64,000 bases of DNA from Acanthornis magna. Taxonomy: Eukaryota; Chordata; Aves; Passeriformes; Acanthizidae. Every line of letters begins with the position of its first letter. Positions within the stretch are counted from its first letter, which is position 1. The notes beneath the pieces are model-generated. The model was not told the origin of the DNA, made no database searches, and was given only the letters and a program-made list of their open reading frames with translations. Shown piece by piece: positions 23,401 through 36,155 of this stretch. Where the stretch lies: assembly GCA_036785705.1 (NCBI GenBank), contig JAWUZG010000070.1:4351001-4415000 (forward strand), in the 5' to 3' direction. Both the position numbers and the translations under genes were made by a program.

Positions 23401-24740
23401 CCATGCACGCTGCTGCTTCTGGTTTGTTGCTCGCCTTTTGATCTCACTGTGTTCTGCTCACAGATCTGTGCTGCTTAGCAAAGGTCCTTGGGACATGGAC
23501 TAGGCCTTTGTGTTTTGTACAGACTGTTTCTGTTCTCTGGCTGAATGTCTTGACCTTTAAAAGGCACCTCTAAGGCTGTCAAAATGTGGTTTATTTAATC
23601 AAGAATCTAATTTGGAGATAGCAACTCTCTGTTACAGGCCCAAAATTCTCTCTGTGTACTGTTCATGCCAACACAGCTTTACCCACACAAATGTTCACGA
23701 AGCTCAAATAAAAAGAGCTGTAAATAGAGAAGAAAAGGCCTTCAAAATGATGAGAAGAACTTTCTTAATATTTATGTTCTTCCTTGGTGGCAAAATGGGT
23801 AATTCGAATTCAACTTAATCTGTTTTTATTTCAAAAATGAGAAAAATACAACTGATATGTCTTTCCTCAGCAGAGCAGATTAGTCAGTGAGCTAAGCACA
23901 ACACAATGAAATGAAGCAATTTAAAGAAAACCATTAAAGGTAAAAACATTTGAGTAATCAACAACAGTGTTCCCTTCAGAACAGGGCATTACAACAAAGC
24001 TGGTTGCTCTCTGGTCTCGTTGATTGTCACTGACTACAAAGCAGAATAGAAACTTTCTCCGTAAGTGCCTGGGTGCTAATGCAGGAAGGTGGCTGTGTAA
24101 TCTGAGCTGTCTGACCCTGGCAAAGGAGCAGACTGTAAGCTCACTGCCTAAAGAAATTATTTTAAAAATCGATGCTGGGAGGAGAGCTTGCTGCTTTATT
24201 AATATTTATCAGATTAAAGAAGTTAAATAACTGAACCAATATGAGCAGTGCATAAAAGCAGGGGAGTGAAAGGGAAAAAACTGGTTTTGGGGTGTGCCAT
24301 GGCCTCCCTCAGAGAGCCTCTCATTGATCTGCCTTCCAATTCATCGTGTCAAACAGCTGGCATGGCATGTGGTCTGCAGGCAGAGGAGCAGCACCATTCA
24401 TGCACCCTGCTATCCCAAGCACAGATGCTTTCCCTGATGTCTGGTAGCTCCTAGCCAGCTTCCAGAGTTTTAACAGAATCCTTCACAGATGTTTGAGACA
24501 TGGGAATGAGGCAGAAATTCATCGAAAAGGGATATGAAGTTAATGCATAGATAATACTGCTGTCTTTATCTCTGTAAAGTCTATCTCCATGAATCTGGTA
24601 GGAAATGATATGTGCACATTGCATTAAAATTCCTTCTTGGGAGTTATATATCCCAGAAGTTAAGGAAAGAAGCTTTTTTATTTGCGTGTAAGAGTTTTAA
24701 TGTCCTTTGAAAGGGATTGATCTGTCAGTGCTGGGGCTGA

Positions 24741-24786
24741 GATCCTTATCCACAGAGCACCGTGATCCTTATCCACAGAGCACGGC
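24741..24786. repeat. 23-bp tandem duplication (two copies)
   Basis: GATCCTTATCCACAGAGCAC occurs twice in tandem with a 23-bp period; the third-unit bases are CGT and GGC. Twenty consecutive bases are identical, so the duplication is recent relative to the surrounding sequence or is a variable-number locus. Confidence 0.85.
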
Positions 24787-27700
24787 GCACAGCTCGCTCT
24801 TCAAAGAGCCTTTTAATGTGCCTCTTCCAGGCAGCTCCGCAGCCCAGCAGAAGTGGGAGGCTGGAGTGGCATCCTTCTCTTCTTCTCAACACCACACTTT
24901 GGCTGTGGTTGACTAAACCTCCCCACTAAAGCTGTTACCCTCGGGACAGTCCCATGGCGCACTGCCGTGTCCCCTGGTTCTTCCTCAGCATTGCTGTCAG
25001 GGTGGTAGGAAACTCAGGATTAATGCCAGCTCATGAGAGCACAGAATTTAGACCAAAGATGTTTCTCTAAGTCCCTGCAGAAGTTAGTAGAAAGTGAAGT
25101 GGCCCTAAGTATACATTTATAGGAAAAGTGAAAAGCAAACTAGTGACAGACAGCAAGTGTTTTAACAGGACAATCTAATTTTTTCCTTTTCACCACCTAT
25201 TATGCAAAGGACGATGGTGAGTGCTGTATTTGCTGGCAATGGAGGGAAGTCTGGGCAATCTATTCATTTTCCTCCTCATTTAAACAAACTCTCATAACCA
25301 TGACCAAGAAAGGAAGCAAAAGTACTTAGCAAACTTACATTAAGTGTTCTAACTCACTGTTTGTATTTTGCTCCTGGAAAATATACTGACTGTATTGATA
25401 GCACAGTAGTGTCCAGCTCCTGCAGTCTGTTGTGGGAGAGGGCTCAGGGAATATTTTTAACCTCGTATGGAAACTTAATTTTGTTTTCAAAATACCTGCA
25501 ACTCAGAACAGTTGGAGCCATTCTGAGGCAAAAATTGTGCCCTTCAAAGAAAGTTCATACAATTCCCACAGGATTATCCTGTCTGGAAGAAAAGCTACTG
25601 GTGCCCAGAGATAGGACTACCTCAGAGGAAATCTGTCTCTTCCTCTGACTTTCTACTACTTTGGGAATGTGATTACAAAACAGAGATCTCATGAACACCA
25701 AGAATAGTCTTGTAGAAAGATGGTTTCTTTCCATCAGATCGCTGTCTCAGATTAATACCAGCTTGCTATGTAATGCCACTGCTAGCTAATATTTTCTAAT
25801 TTTCATTTGCTGAATAAACCTGTGACTCTGCTTACTAATCTGGAAGCTTCTGCAGATAAACGCCAATATTTATCAAATTGTACTCCATTCCCATAAGTCT
25901 GTATTTTTGACTATTGAGCCAGAAGTTCTTATTTCAGGGAATGTAAAGCAGATTTTAAATGTGATTGAAAGGATAATTTGGTCTTGAGAAGCCAAAATAT
26001 TTAAATTTTGTTTACTCTTTATTCTCATCTCATAATTTTGAACATTTCATGCTACGGTTCCCTTGTGTGTAAGTAAACTTTTGTTAGTTAAGGATGAGCT
26101 GCAACTTACAAAGGCAATCTCCAAAGAAAAAAGGAAAATTAATGAAGAACTGATGGAGTTTTCTTAAGGATACATCAGAATGGTTTGGATAAAAGGTTTT
26201 AATTTCTTTCCATAATCTATCATCCCCACTATCAAAATAATGTCCCTCCTGCCACAGAACGGATAAGTCATAAACTGCATTGGATGGTAGATGCTGTGTT
26301 TTTCATGAGCAGTGTTGTTATCGTGTGGCTTTGTTTTCCTCAGGAAAATCCCACATCTTTTGCAGAGGTGAAACAAACTGTTTCTCACTTACTAGCTGCC
26401 TTGAAATAAAGTAATCATAACGATGAAAAAAAGGTGCAATTGTGAAAGACAGGTATTTTATGGCAAGGAGTGGCTCATTGTTTCGTATTTCTGAGATAAG
26501 GACAGGATATGATGCACAGATTTGTGCCCGTCAGTAACCTCACTAGGTGCAGAATGCAGTAGAAATGTCACAGGCTCAGGATCAGAAATGCCTGCAGTGA
26601 TACCTGGATGTTTCTTGGCTGTCCCCTTCACCATCGTATTCTCGTCACTACCGCACAACTAATTAAATTTGAGAAGCACAGTCCCTATGCAGTGGGTCAC
26701 ATTCTCCTCTCTACCCTGCACTGTATGTTTTGAGTGACTCATTTCACTAGGGTTTATCTGTATTTATGCAAATGTAGTATAAAGCAGAAGCTTGTTAATG
26801 ATGACATTTTGTCCTCTTTGGGAGATCTGCACCTGAAGTGATATTTCTATCAAAACTGTCAAGGGAACACCAAATCTGAATAATGGTAATGTGTTATTTC
26901 ACTTTGGCAATTTTGTCTTAAAAGCTGTTACTATTTTTCTTAAACCACCAGATTCAGCTTTTTCTAAAATAACGTATTTACTGCTTCTGTCCCACAATTG
27001 TTTACAGAAATGTTCTTGTCTCTGTCTCCAGTGCTGTTTTGGGAATACTTAGAACTGTCCATCAGTCTGAGTATCTCAGAGTGACTAATACAGTGTATGA
27101 ACCCTAAGAGCAGCCCTAAGAACTTTGCTACCACACAGGAAGTACAGTGATGTCAGTGAGAGCTCAGCGTAATATGGGTTATCTGTGTGATCTAATGAAG
27201 TAAACAGATATCCTGTGGAATCAAGAATATTTGTTCTGATGCTTCAAGAACCTTGTTCTCCATAACTCCGTGAGCTTAAATCAGATTTGCATTGGGACGG
27301 GCATGAGATTCAGGTTATTTTTGCTCAGAAATAACAGGTATGAAAAGGAAAAAAACAACAAAGGGTCTTGACAATCATTTCTTGGCAATTCCCACTTCCC
27401 GTGAGAAGCAAACACACACACGCTTTTTTCAAAGTGACGCAGATGTCGCCGCATGTCCATAGCTTGGGAAGACACAGATGGACTCGTGTTTTGAGAAAAA
27501 ACAACAGGGAGTGAGTTTGGAGAGGAAAAACAGCCTTTGATATTTTGTGGCTGTCACCTTGTGATAGCGGCATGCACAGGCAGAGGGGCAGCTGGGCTGC
27601 CCCAAGCAAGCACTCCTTCCCCCATCTCCACAGCTGCCTGTGCTGCCCTCAGAGTCACAGGGTGCTCTGCCAGGCACTTTTGGGAGGAGGGAGAGTGCAA

Positions 27701-30700
27701 GGGGCACAGGCAGGTTGTGGTGGGATCTGCCTATCAGCTCTATCCTGACATTTGTGCTGCTGGGACAGTGGGAGGGATGCCCAGGCACAGCAGAGGGATG
27801 CGGTGTGAGGGGCTTAGTGTGGGCCAAAATTGCAGCCTTGCTCAGCCTGCTCTTCTGCTTGAATTGGCTTCTTCGTGGAAAAGGAGTGTTTCCATCTCAC
27901 CAATTAGTTAATATGGCTGCAGTGCACAGAGCAGAAATAAAATACCTGCAGAAAGATGGGTGGAAGGCTGGAGCTGTGAACCAGAGAAAGACACTGAGTG
28001 CTGTAGTGGCTCAAGCTCTCAGTTTCATGAGCAGGCCTTCCAGCAGTGCAGTTTCTTCCTGGATATGAGTAGGGGTTTTGTTCCTTCTGATTTCCTGCCA
28101 TTTTTGTCTGATTGGCTTAATCTACTGACTTGATATACAAAGAGTCAAAATTGCTTACCTCCGTTTCTACCCATCACAAATTAGGATTCTCTTTGTTATA
28201 ACTGATTTTTTGTTATAACTAGTTATTAATTTATTACTGAAAAATACGTTGTTAATTCACAATAAATATTCAGAATCCCACACGGATGAGTTAAATGAAT
28301 CACACATGCACTGAAGATGGATTCGAAACACCAGCCTGTCAATGTCATGCAGTGGAATGTGGCCAGAAGTTGCACTATAAATATGTGGGATCTACTTTGT
28401 CATAGGTTATATTTTGCCTGCCTGCTACACTGGAACACTGATGTCTGATATTGAATCATTATTTTTCCATGTATTTTTATTTGATATATGCAAATATGTC
28501 AGTGACTGGAGGTGGAGAAAGGGCAATTTATCTTTTCTAAGAGATCATCTAGGAAGCAGCCAACTTTCAAACAAGGGTTTATTCCTATTGCTGAAGTAAG
28601 GAGGATTGCACAGCCTGCTTTGACCAGCAAGGACGATTAAAAGTGTATCATCCACCTATGGCTTGTACTCGAAAGAATTTTGTTTTCTTTCATAGTTTAC
28701 ATGTAGAAGAATATAAGGGCCATCAGAGAAAGAGGGAAAGGGGGTTGCTTTGTATCAGGTATAAACAGCAGGAGAAGAGAGGTTGTTATTTCATCACCAG
28801 TGAGTGATCTCTGCAAAACTCCCTTTTATCCAACCAGACTGGAAAAGCTCAAATATGTCTATAAAATGTATATATATCTATAAAATCTGTATTTATATCT
28901 GTATCTCAAAGGTTTTGCAGACTGCCCTAAAGTACTCACTTATTAGGGCAAGTTCAAATTCCTTTTACCACAGCAAGAATGGAATTGTCACTTTGGAACT
29001 TGCATTCTATGAAAAGTTGAAAAAAAACAAAACCAACCCGTAATTCTTTTCAGGAACTTAAACCAAAAAAGTTTTCAGAGAACATTTTCTATTTAGGGGA
29101 ATACACTGAAAAGCCTCACGTGGCACAGCCTAAGCACACATTCCATATAGAATATACAGTGGTGGTTGTGCAGCAGTGGAGAGTGCTCTTGGGCATGCAG
29201 AGACACTGAAGTGTTCAATACTAATGAAATGGTTAATGACTGGAAATTATCCAAGGGAATAGGCTGTATTCCATGCAGCCTTGTAAAGAAGGATGTTTTC
29301 CTGACTCGTTTCGCATCCCATATGCAGGACTTGTTTTTGTTAGCCAGTCCTTAGTGAGGCTGCTGAGCTGGGCCCTGCTAGGCTCCAGCAAACCACAGCA
29401 GTGAGGTTAATGCCCCCCAGTGCAGATTAATTCAAGTTTCTCATCAAGACTTGCCCTTTCTTCAGCAGAGGTTACTGATCCCTATAATTTGATGACAAAG
29501 ATATTCATGATATTTGTGCTAAACAGCATTCATTCAGAGAAAAAATCCCAAAACAACAAATCAAAATACTTTTAGTAATAGTTAAAGTGACCAGGATTAT
29601 TTTGGAGTACCTGTTGTAAGGGTTTAACTACCTCTGACTTATGTTAAAAAGTATCAGGAGATGGTAATGTAGAAGTGTGATCATGACAGAAACATTTTCA
29701 TTCTGTTGATTTTCAGCCAAAAGAAGAGCAGTGGCTTCTCCCCATGTCTTTTTTTCCAAGCCTTATGGTACTGTTTGTTTGGGAAGTACGGCCTTCTTGA
29801 AACCAAAGATAGCCAGGAAAAAAGAACAATTTAATTTACATTATAATTTGCAATTTAATTTAAGGCTGAGAAGACATTCTGAGAAGCATGGTAGTAATCC
29901 AGTGGAGGGAGAGTGAGATAAATAAGCTTGCACTAATGTCAGCACTAATAAGGATCCTGTTTTCAGCAGCTGAGGCAGTGGTCAGGAACAGCTCAGTTAT
30001 GTCTGTGCTGTACCACAGCTTGTGGTGCAGATAAAACCAGAAAAACCTCACAGTGTCTGGCTTTGAATGTTGGCTCTCAAGGGAGCAGAATACTGGAGTC
30101 TATTCCAGATGTGCTTATTGGGAATTTTAACAAATTGTTATTTTCTTTCAACTTGCAAGGAGATGCAAAGCTTTCTTTCGATAACTTAGAAGATAGTTTT
30201 AAACAATGACACACAAGTAGGTGAGTCTCACTTAAGAGGCAGCTCCAGTTTCCGTGATAATTTAGGAGTTAATGTGTTCTGTCGTGCCATTTGCTGGGTT
30301 GGAATTCAACAGAGCTGTAACATTTCATCTCTCGGAGCTTATTTCTCCTCCTACCCCCAGTCTGTTAGGAGCTAATAACCCAAACCTACGAGACAGCCTC
30401 ATATTACAGATATTGCACACTTCTAAATACAGTGGGAACAGTCATTCAGGTTCTGAAGTGCTATTGTGAGACACAAATAATATTAAATGTTACCTTGAGA
30501 GGTCACTTCTCACTTTGATGGTGAGAACAGAGATGCAAGTGTGGAACTCTGATGAAGACTTTTGGGGCTTTAGAAATGCTGGTCACTTTAAAGCTGGAAC
30601 TTCATCTGTGAACTTAAAGGCATTTCAAATAAAATGCTTTATTCTTTGAGGGGCTTTGTGCATGGATATAATTGGTCAAATATGTACAAAACCTACCTAC

Positions 30701-31954
30701 AGGCCTTGCCTCTGTACCTATTTAGGGAAACAGACTGTTTCTATGAATTATAATGTACAAATTGTATAGCAAATTACAAACATTGTAAAATCTTGTTCAG
30801 CCAAGCACTAGATACAAATTGACTTTGAATTCCAGGATTCCAAATAAGCATTTTTTTGTCTCTCTAGATTTATATGAGCTGTTCTAGTTCTCCATGAATT
30901 TCCTCTCAGTTCTTGGAGCTGTGTTTATATTTGGTTCATTTGGCCTACTCAAGCATCCTTTTCTATGCTAGTCCCTAAGTTTGATTTTCCAGTCAAGTAC
31001 TCTTCTGGGGACACTCAGCACATCAATCCCTTGAGAGCTAAATTTGGAAAGCACAGCATCAATTGTTATCATTAACTGCCTTAGAGTACATTGGAGTAGT
31101 GAGAGAAGTGATAGATTTCCCAAAGCTTCCTAAAGAACCATTTCCTACTTCAGACCAGGACACATGCTCTGCTATCTGTTTAATCAAGTAACAGAAGGAA
31201 CAGTCATAGTCAAAAGCCAGAAGAGGAACAATTATCTAGTCAGATAATTTGAACATCCTTAAAATTTGACTCCACAATGCAGTAGAGTATAATTTAATTT
31301 TCCTCCAGACATTAAAATTATTAATAAGAAGTCACTATAAATTATGAGCAGTACAAAGTGTTCAAACCAACTCAGCTGTAAATTTCTTTTGGCAAAATTC
31401 CAGAGGTCTACTTTAATCTTCCACAGAAGATTTTTTTGCCTGATACTGTGCTGCCTTTGCAGTTCTTTTGTTTTAGTACCAGCAAAGAAAGGCTGGACCA
31501 GCTCTTCTTCTAGGCAGAAGCAGAAAAGATCAAGAAAGATGCCTGTTATTACCTTGAGAAAAGAAATAGGCTGCTGGCTAAGGTGAGGAGTAACGGGAGG
31601 TGAGTTATTTTGTAACTAGTTTGGATAGTTTCTGTGAGCTGGTTAGAGAGAAATGATATAATTCTGAAACTATGGCAGAGAAAGCACAAATAGCAAATTA
31701 CTCTGATGAAAGCTCTTGTGAGCAAAGCCTTTCATTATAGCTGTTCGAAATGTGCAAAACGGCAAAGTAAGAAGTCTAAGTACATTTTGTTTTTCCTAAG
31801 CAGTGTCCAGTGTCCCTTGAGCTCCATTTGTTCAAGTAAGTAGGAATATGGTGGTACAAAAGCAGATGGTGTTTGCCGTTATTGGATGACAGATGTTCCC
31901 TTATCCCTGAGATTATGCAGTTAAATGTAATGCATTTATAGCTGGGTTATGCAA

Positions 31955-32130
31955 AATACTGAGCACCCTCAGCTTGCATTAATGGCCGGGGCAGCTGGAG
32001 GGTCCCGGTACCTCCCAGGAGGTGCACAGCTCTTGGGAGTCATGGACCTTCTGAGCTGAACTCTTCAACTAAACTCTTGCTTTGGAGTCCTCATCATCAG
32101 TGTTCAGCATCTTTGGGATCAGCCTCCAGT
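31955..32130. mobile_element. Possible short interspersed repeat fragment (amniote 'GAGCACCCTCAGCT' type)
   Basis: ACTGAGCACCCTCAGCTTGC ATTAATGG followed by GCAGCTGGAGGG, with TGTTCAGCATCTTTGGGATC further on, resembles a stem-like repeat often seen in turtles, crocodiles and birds. I cannot name the family with certainty and the copy is degraded. Confidence 0.3.
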
Positions 32131-35100
32131 CACCCTCATTAGGCCTGAAGTCAAAGACCTTCCCCTCTTTGCAGGAAATGCCGAGGAACTGTGTCCAAAG
32201 TGGTCCCTCGGTTGATGCAATTATGTGAATGTAGCAATCCCACTAACAATATTCGTGTTGAAACGCACGTCTATGCATTGCACAGAGGTAGAAAGGAGAT
32301 AAGATAATCTCAGTGCTCAGTAGAAAACACTCAGTAAAAGCTAAGTAGTTCCAGATGCTGGACAAACTCCCCTTTACCTTAACACTGCTGCAGTGTAGCG
32401 GCACTGGGTGAGCCCTCCAGCTGACGCTGATCCTCACTGCCCCTTGAACATGGCCCTCCCAGGATTATCAAACAGGGCTTTTTCTCCTTTCAGTGAGGTT
32501 TCTTTTGGAATTGCAAGAAGCATTTTTAAATTTATCAATATGGAGCCCAAGACAAAGCTAGCAAATGTATGAAAGTCAGATTTAAAAGGCCGCTGTAGGA
32601 GTACAAAAGGGGATGACCTACTAATGAGAATTCCATTAAAATTCATTAGGAGGAGTTTCTCCTTGGTTGCTGTTTATCAGTTTAAAGTCAATGAGAAACT
32701 AAGCTCTTTCTTATTTCAGGGCTGATCATATAATGCGAAGTGCAATCACCGATTCTTAACTTCTGGATGTTGCTTCGTAGTCTAGATGGATTTAGTTACA
32801 AAGCAATAATTTGGGATAATATGCCACATGGGTTAATTCATCCTTGCCTTGAAAGTTCCTGGATTTCTGCTGAACCTTAGCTTTGACCTTCTCTGAACAG
32901 AAACAGGAGATAGTGACTTCAAAGTTGATACATTTCCTGGGTAACAGAGTGTACAACCAAGTTTCTGTTAGCACATATTAAAATAAATTTTCAGCAGTTA
33001 ATTCCAATTCAGGATTTCATTTCATATTTTAGTGCTACATATATCAGGATTCCTTTGTATAGAATTGTAACTTTGATTTCACTTGATTGTTCTCTGCGTT
33101 TTGAACAGCAGATTTTTCTTTTTAGCCTATGAAATACCGTCATTTGAAAAAAAATAATCTCCAAGGAATTGCTGCTTTAAAAAATGGATATCTTATACCA
33201 GCTCCCTCTAAATTCTTCTCTTTCTTAAACAATCCTGTATTTTTGTGTAAGCAATACGCATGCCAGACACTTGCATGAAAAATATGATGTGTATAGTGCA
33301 CTTAATTTATTTCTTGACATAACAACATAAGTTGAAAAAATAAAGCAGTTTGCAGGAATTAAGTTATGAAATAAAACAGACTATTTATGCCAAGAGAAGG
33401 AGACAATTTGCATTAGAAATAGGGAGACAGCGACTCGCTACATAGTTCATGCAAATCTTATGTGAACTTTATGAAAATATGAGAGGGACTCACTGCAGCC
33501 ATGTGACAAAGTGCAGAGCATTGTCACCCCAGGGCAGGCCACACGAACGGTACAGAGTTTCACTGTGGAGAAACCCAAATCCTGAATCTAGTAAGTGCAC
33601 AAGCCCCACTGCTCATGGAAATCCTGGATGTGGAAATGCCTCACCATCTCCTGTGACCCAGGAAGGTCTAGGGCAGCACTCCCTGGCAGCACAGTTTCTT
33701 TCCCATTATCTGCAAAGGGAGGTGTTCAGTTACTCCAGGACTCCAGCAGGCACTGGTAGGAGTTACAGCATTGTACTGAACAAAACATGTTGTCTGTCTG
33801 AAACCACAACATAATTTCAGATGAGCAGGCTGGCATGAAATAAATATTTGAGGTTCAGTCCACTTCAGGTGATTTGCCCAAAATAATAGATGATGGTTAA
33901 AAATTATGTTTGGTTTCCAAATACCCATCCAAATGCATTCCACTTGGCAGCTTGACAGAACAGGCGTTTTTAGAATTTTATGCCACTAAAATCAGAGGTC
34001 AGACAAAGTGTAACTATCCAAACATTAGACTAATTATTGCTACCCAGTGTCTTTCAAGGGATTTGTTTCCTGTCAAGATGCCTGCACACTTTAGCATGAA
34101 TACTGTAACTCCCTTTGCCTAGCATCCCTTTTTTCCTTCACCCCAACCCACACACAAAGTGGCATTTAAATAAGATTCTTCACACTGTGTCATAAATATT
34201 AATGACATGAAACTCAGAGCTTGGCATTTTTCACTAATGGCCCTCTTCATCACAGTTTCACACCTGGCCTGCTGCCAGCCCCTATGTAACTGGCTGACAT
34301 ATTTTTTTAAACATGTTACTATTGAAGTGAAACAAAATCCTGAGACAATTTCTCACAAATTAAAATTGTTGGCAGATCCTTTCTCCACATTGTGTGCTTG
34401 GGATGTCATTTGGCATGACTTCCTGAGCAATGCCCATGTTGGCTTGGCATGGTTTGACTTGTAATTACAGTTTATGCCTTTCACCTAATCCCTGTAAGAG
34501 CTCCAAATGAGCTGTGGATGGACATTTGATATAAAACTTGGGCTGTTTTTGAAAAAAAAAAGAAAAATTCCCTACAGTTCAACTTTTCTATGGAGATTCC
34601 AGAAAGTCTCTGTAGAAAGATTAATGCCATTTGTTGGTATTTCTTAGTTCCTGTGGTTACTTGCATAATTTCTGTCCTTTCAGTCTGAGCTGTGCAAGTC
34701 ATCTGAAATTGTAAATTAAACAACAAAAAATGTTTTGGAGATATTTATGCCAGTGTTCAAGATCGAATTTTCTGTTTTCTTTCTGCCTGAATGAAATATG
34801 TACAGCTCGGTCTCTCTATGCAAGATAACGAGCCTTCTGAACAAGCTGCCAGACATTGAGACACTTCCTTAAACAGATGTTTGAGTTTGGTTCTTCTTCA
34901 TATTATATCTGTGTTAGGACCACAATGTTCACATCTCACAGGCTTGAGCCTTTCAGTTTCTGCAACATCCCTGAGAAGCTGACGTTTCACTAAAACAATT
35001 GGGTGAATGAGAACAATAATAATTTGTCTTTTGCCTTCAGCAGAAAGTGAAAGTAGAAGGTTGGTAAGCAGAAACGTGTTCTGGCGTCATTGAAATCAAA

Positions 35101-35167
35101 TGTATTTCACGGTGTGGTGTCTGTCAGGACCTTTAGTGCTTTGAATTAAACAGGATGAAGAGCAAAC
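32131..35167. other. Intergenic, nothing recognised
   Basis: AT-rich DNA with no supported exon, RNA gene or named repeat. Confidence 0.6.
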
Positions 35168-36155
35168 AATCATAGGGCTGGAAGGAACGTGAGGTCGCCT
35201 GATACAAGGCAAAAGCAGCAACCTTTGGGTCCTTCCTGGCAGACACTTGTAAGCCTGCCTTGAAATCTTCAGTAGGGATGCACAAAACCTCAGTCAAACT
35301 GTCCTGTTGTTCATGACCCTTTCATTACAAATTGTTTCTGATGATGTAACCTGAATCTTTCTTTAATTTTATCCTGTTACTTCTGCAGACATGTAAAATA
35401 ACCTTCTGTGTGTCTGAGAGACTGTCGTCAAGGCTTCCCTCAGTCTTTTTGGCTAAAGATCCACTTTTCCAATATTTTACCATAATTCATATTTTATGGA
35501 TCACTCTATCATTTTTATTGCTGTGTTTGGGACTGTCTCTGCCCAGTCCATAGATTTCTTGAAGTGTGGTCCCTGACATAGCCACAGTAATCACAGTAAC
35601 AACTGCTTCACTGCAGCTGAAGCCTTATCAGTGCTGTTCTAGCAAAAGGGTTACTCTGCAAACTTGTCTGCTATCCACATTCCAGAGTGACACTCTGTGT
35701 TGGCAGCAGCGTGGCGTTCTTAACTCAGGCTGGTCTATGGTCAGCTGTTATTTCTATATTCTTTTCTATCCGAATTTCTCCTTCCTCAGCTATTCCATGT
35801 TTTGTGTCTGTGCAGGTTATTATTCCTAAGCGCGGTCCTTACGCTTGTAGGCGTTGAAAAATATAAGGAGTTTTTCATTCATATCTCCAGTTTGTCACAA
35901 CTGTATGGAATCCTTTTCTTGACCTCCTAAGTACTGGCAATGTACCACACTTCATTTGTCACTAAATCAGATGAATCTCTTTTGTGATCTGCCCTTTGGG
36001 TAAGCAGTGAAAGCACTGAATAAAGCTGGGACAGACCACAGTGGAACATCCATTTGATACATCCTTCCATTTTTATAAGGAATGTAACTATTCAGCTTTG
36101 CACTCACATTGGAGATCCTTTTTCCCTAACTTGCTGTGACATGAGACAGTACTAC
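35168..36155 (-). mobile_element. CR1 LINE, about 1 kb, 3' end intact-looking, antisense
   Basis: The plus strand opens with AATCATAGGGCTGGAAGGAA, the reverse complement of the CR1 3' terminus, and then follows the CR1 antisense order for about 1 kb. Blocks include TTGAAGTGTGGTCCCTGACA, ACTGAATAAAGCTGGGACAG ACCACAGTGGAACATCCATT TGATAC, and TTTTCCCTAACTTGCTGTGA CATGAGACAG. The terminal ATTCTATGA repeats are not evident. Open frames are short, so this is a dead 5'-truncated copy, which is the usual CR1 form. Confidence 0.8.

Larger units (their letters stand above)
18801..31954. other. Intergenic, no gene recognised
   Basis: About 13 kb with no supported exon. It holds a short direct repeat (20381-20410), a poly-A run (21847-21860), a 23-bp tandem duplication (24741-24786), a TA-rich microsatellite-like patch (about 28864-28905) and a slightly GC-richer patch (about 27560-28060). 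Open frames of up to about 140 codons in the GC-richer patch overlap in several frames on both strands, which argues against coding. Confidence 0.6.

Noticed and set aside
27537..28068. Overlapping 120-140-codon frames in a GC-richer patch
   Set aside because: Long frames occur on both strands and in more than one frame over the same bases, which indicates composition rather than coding.
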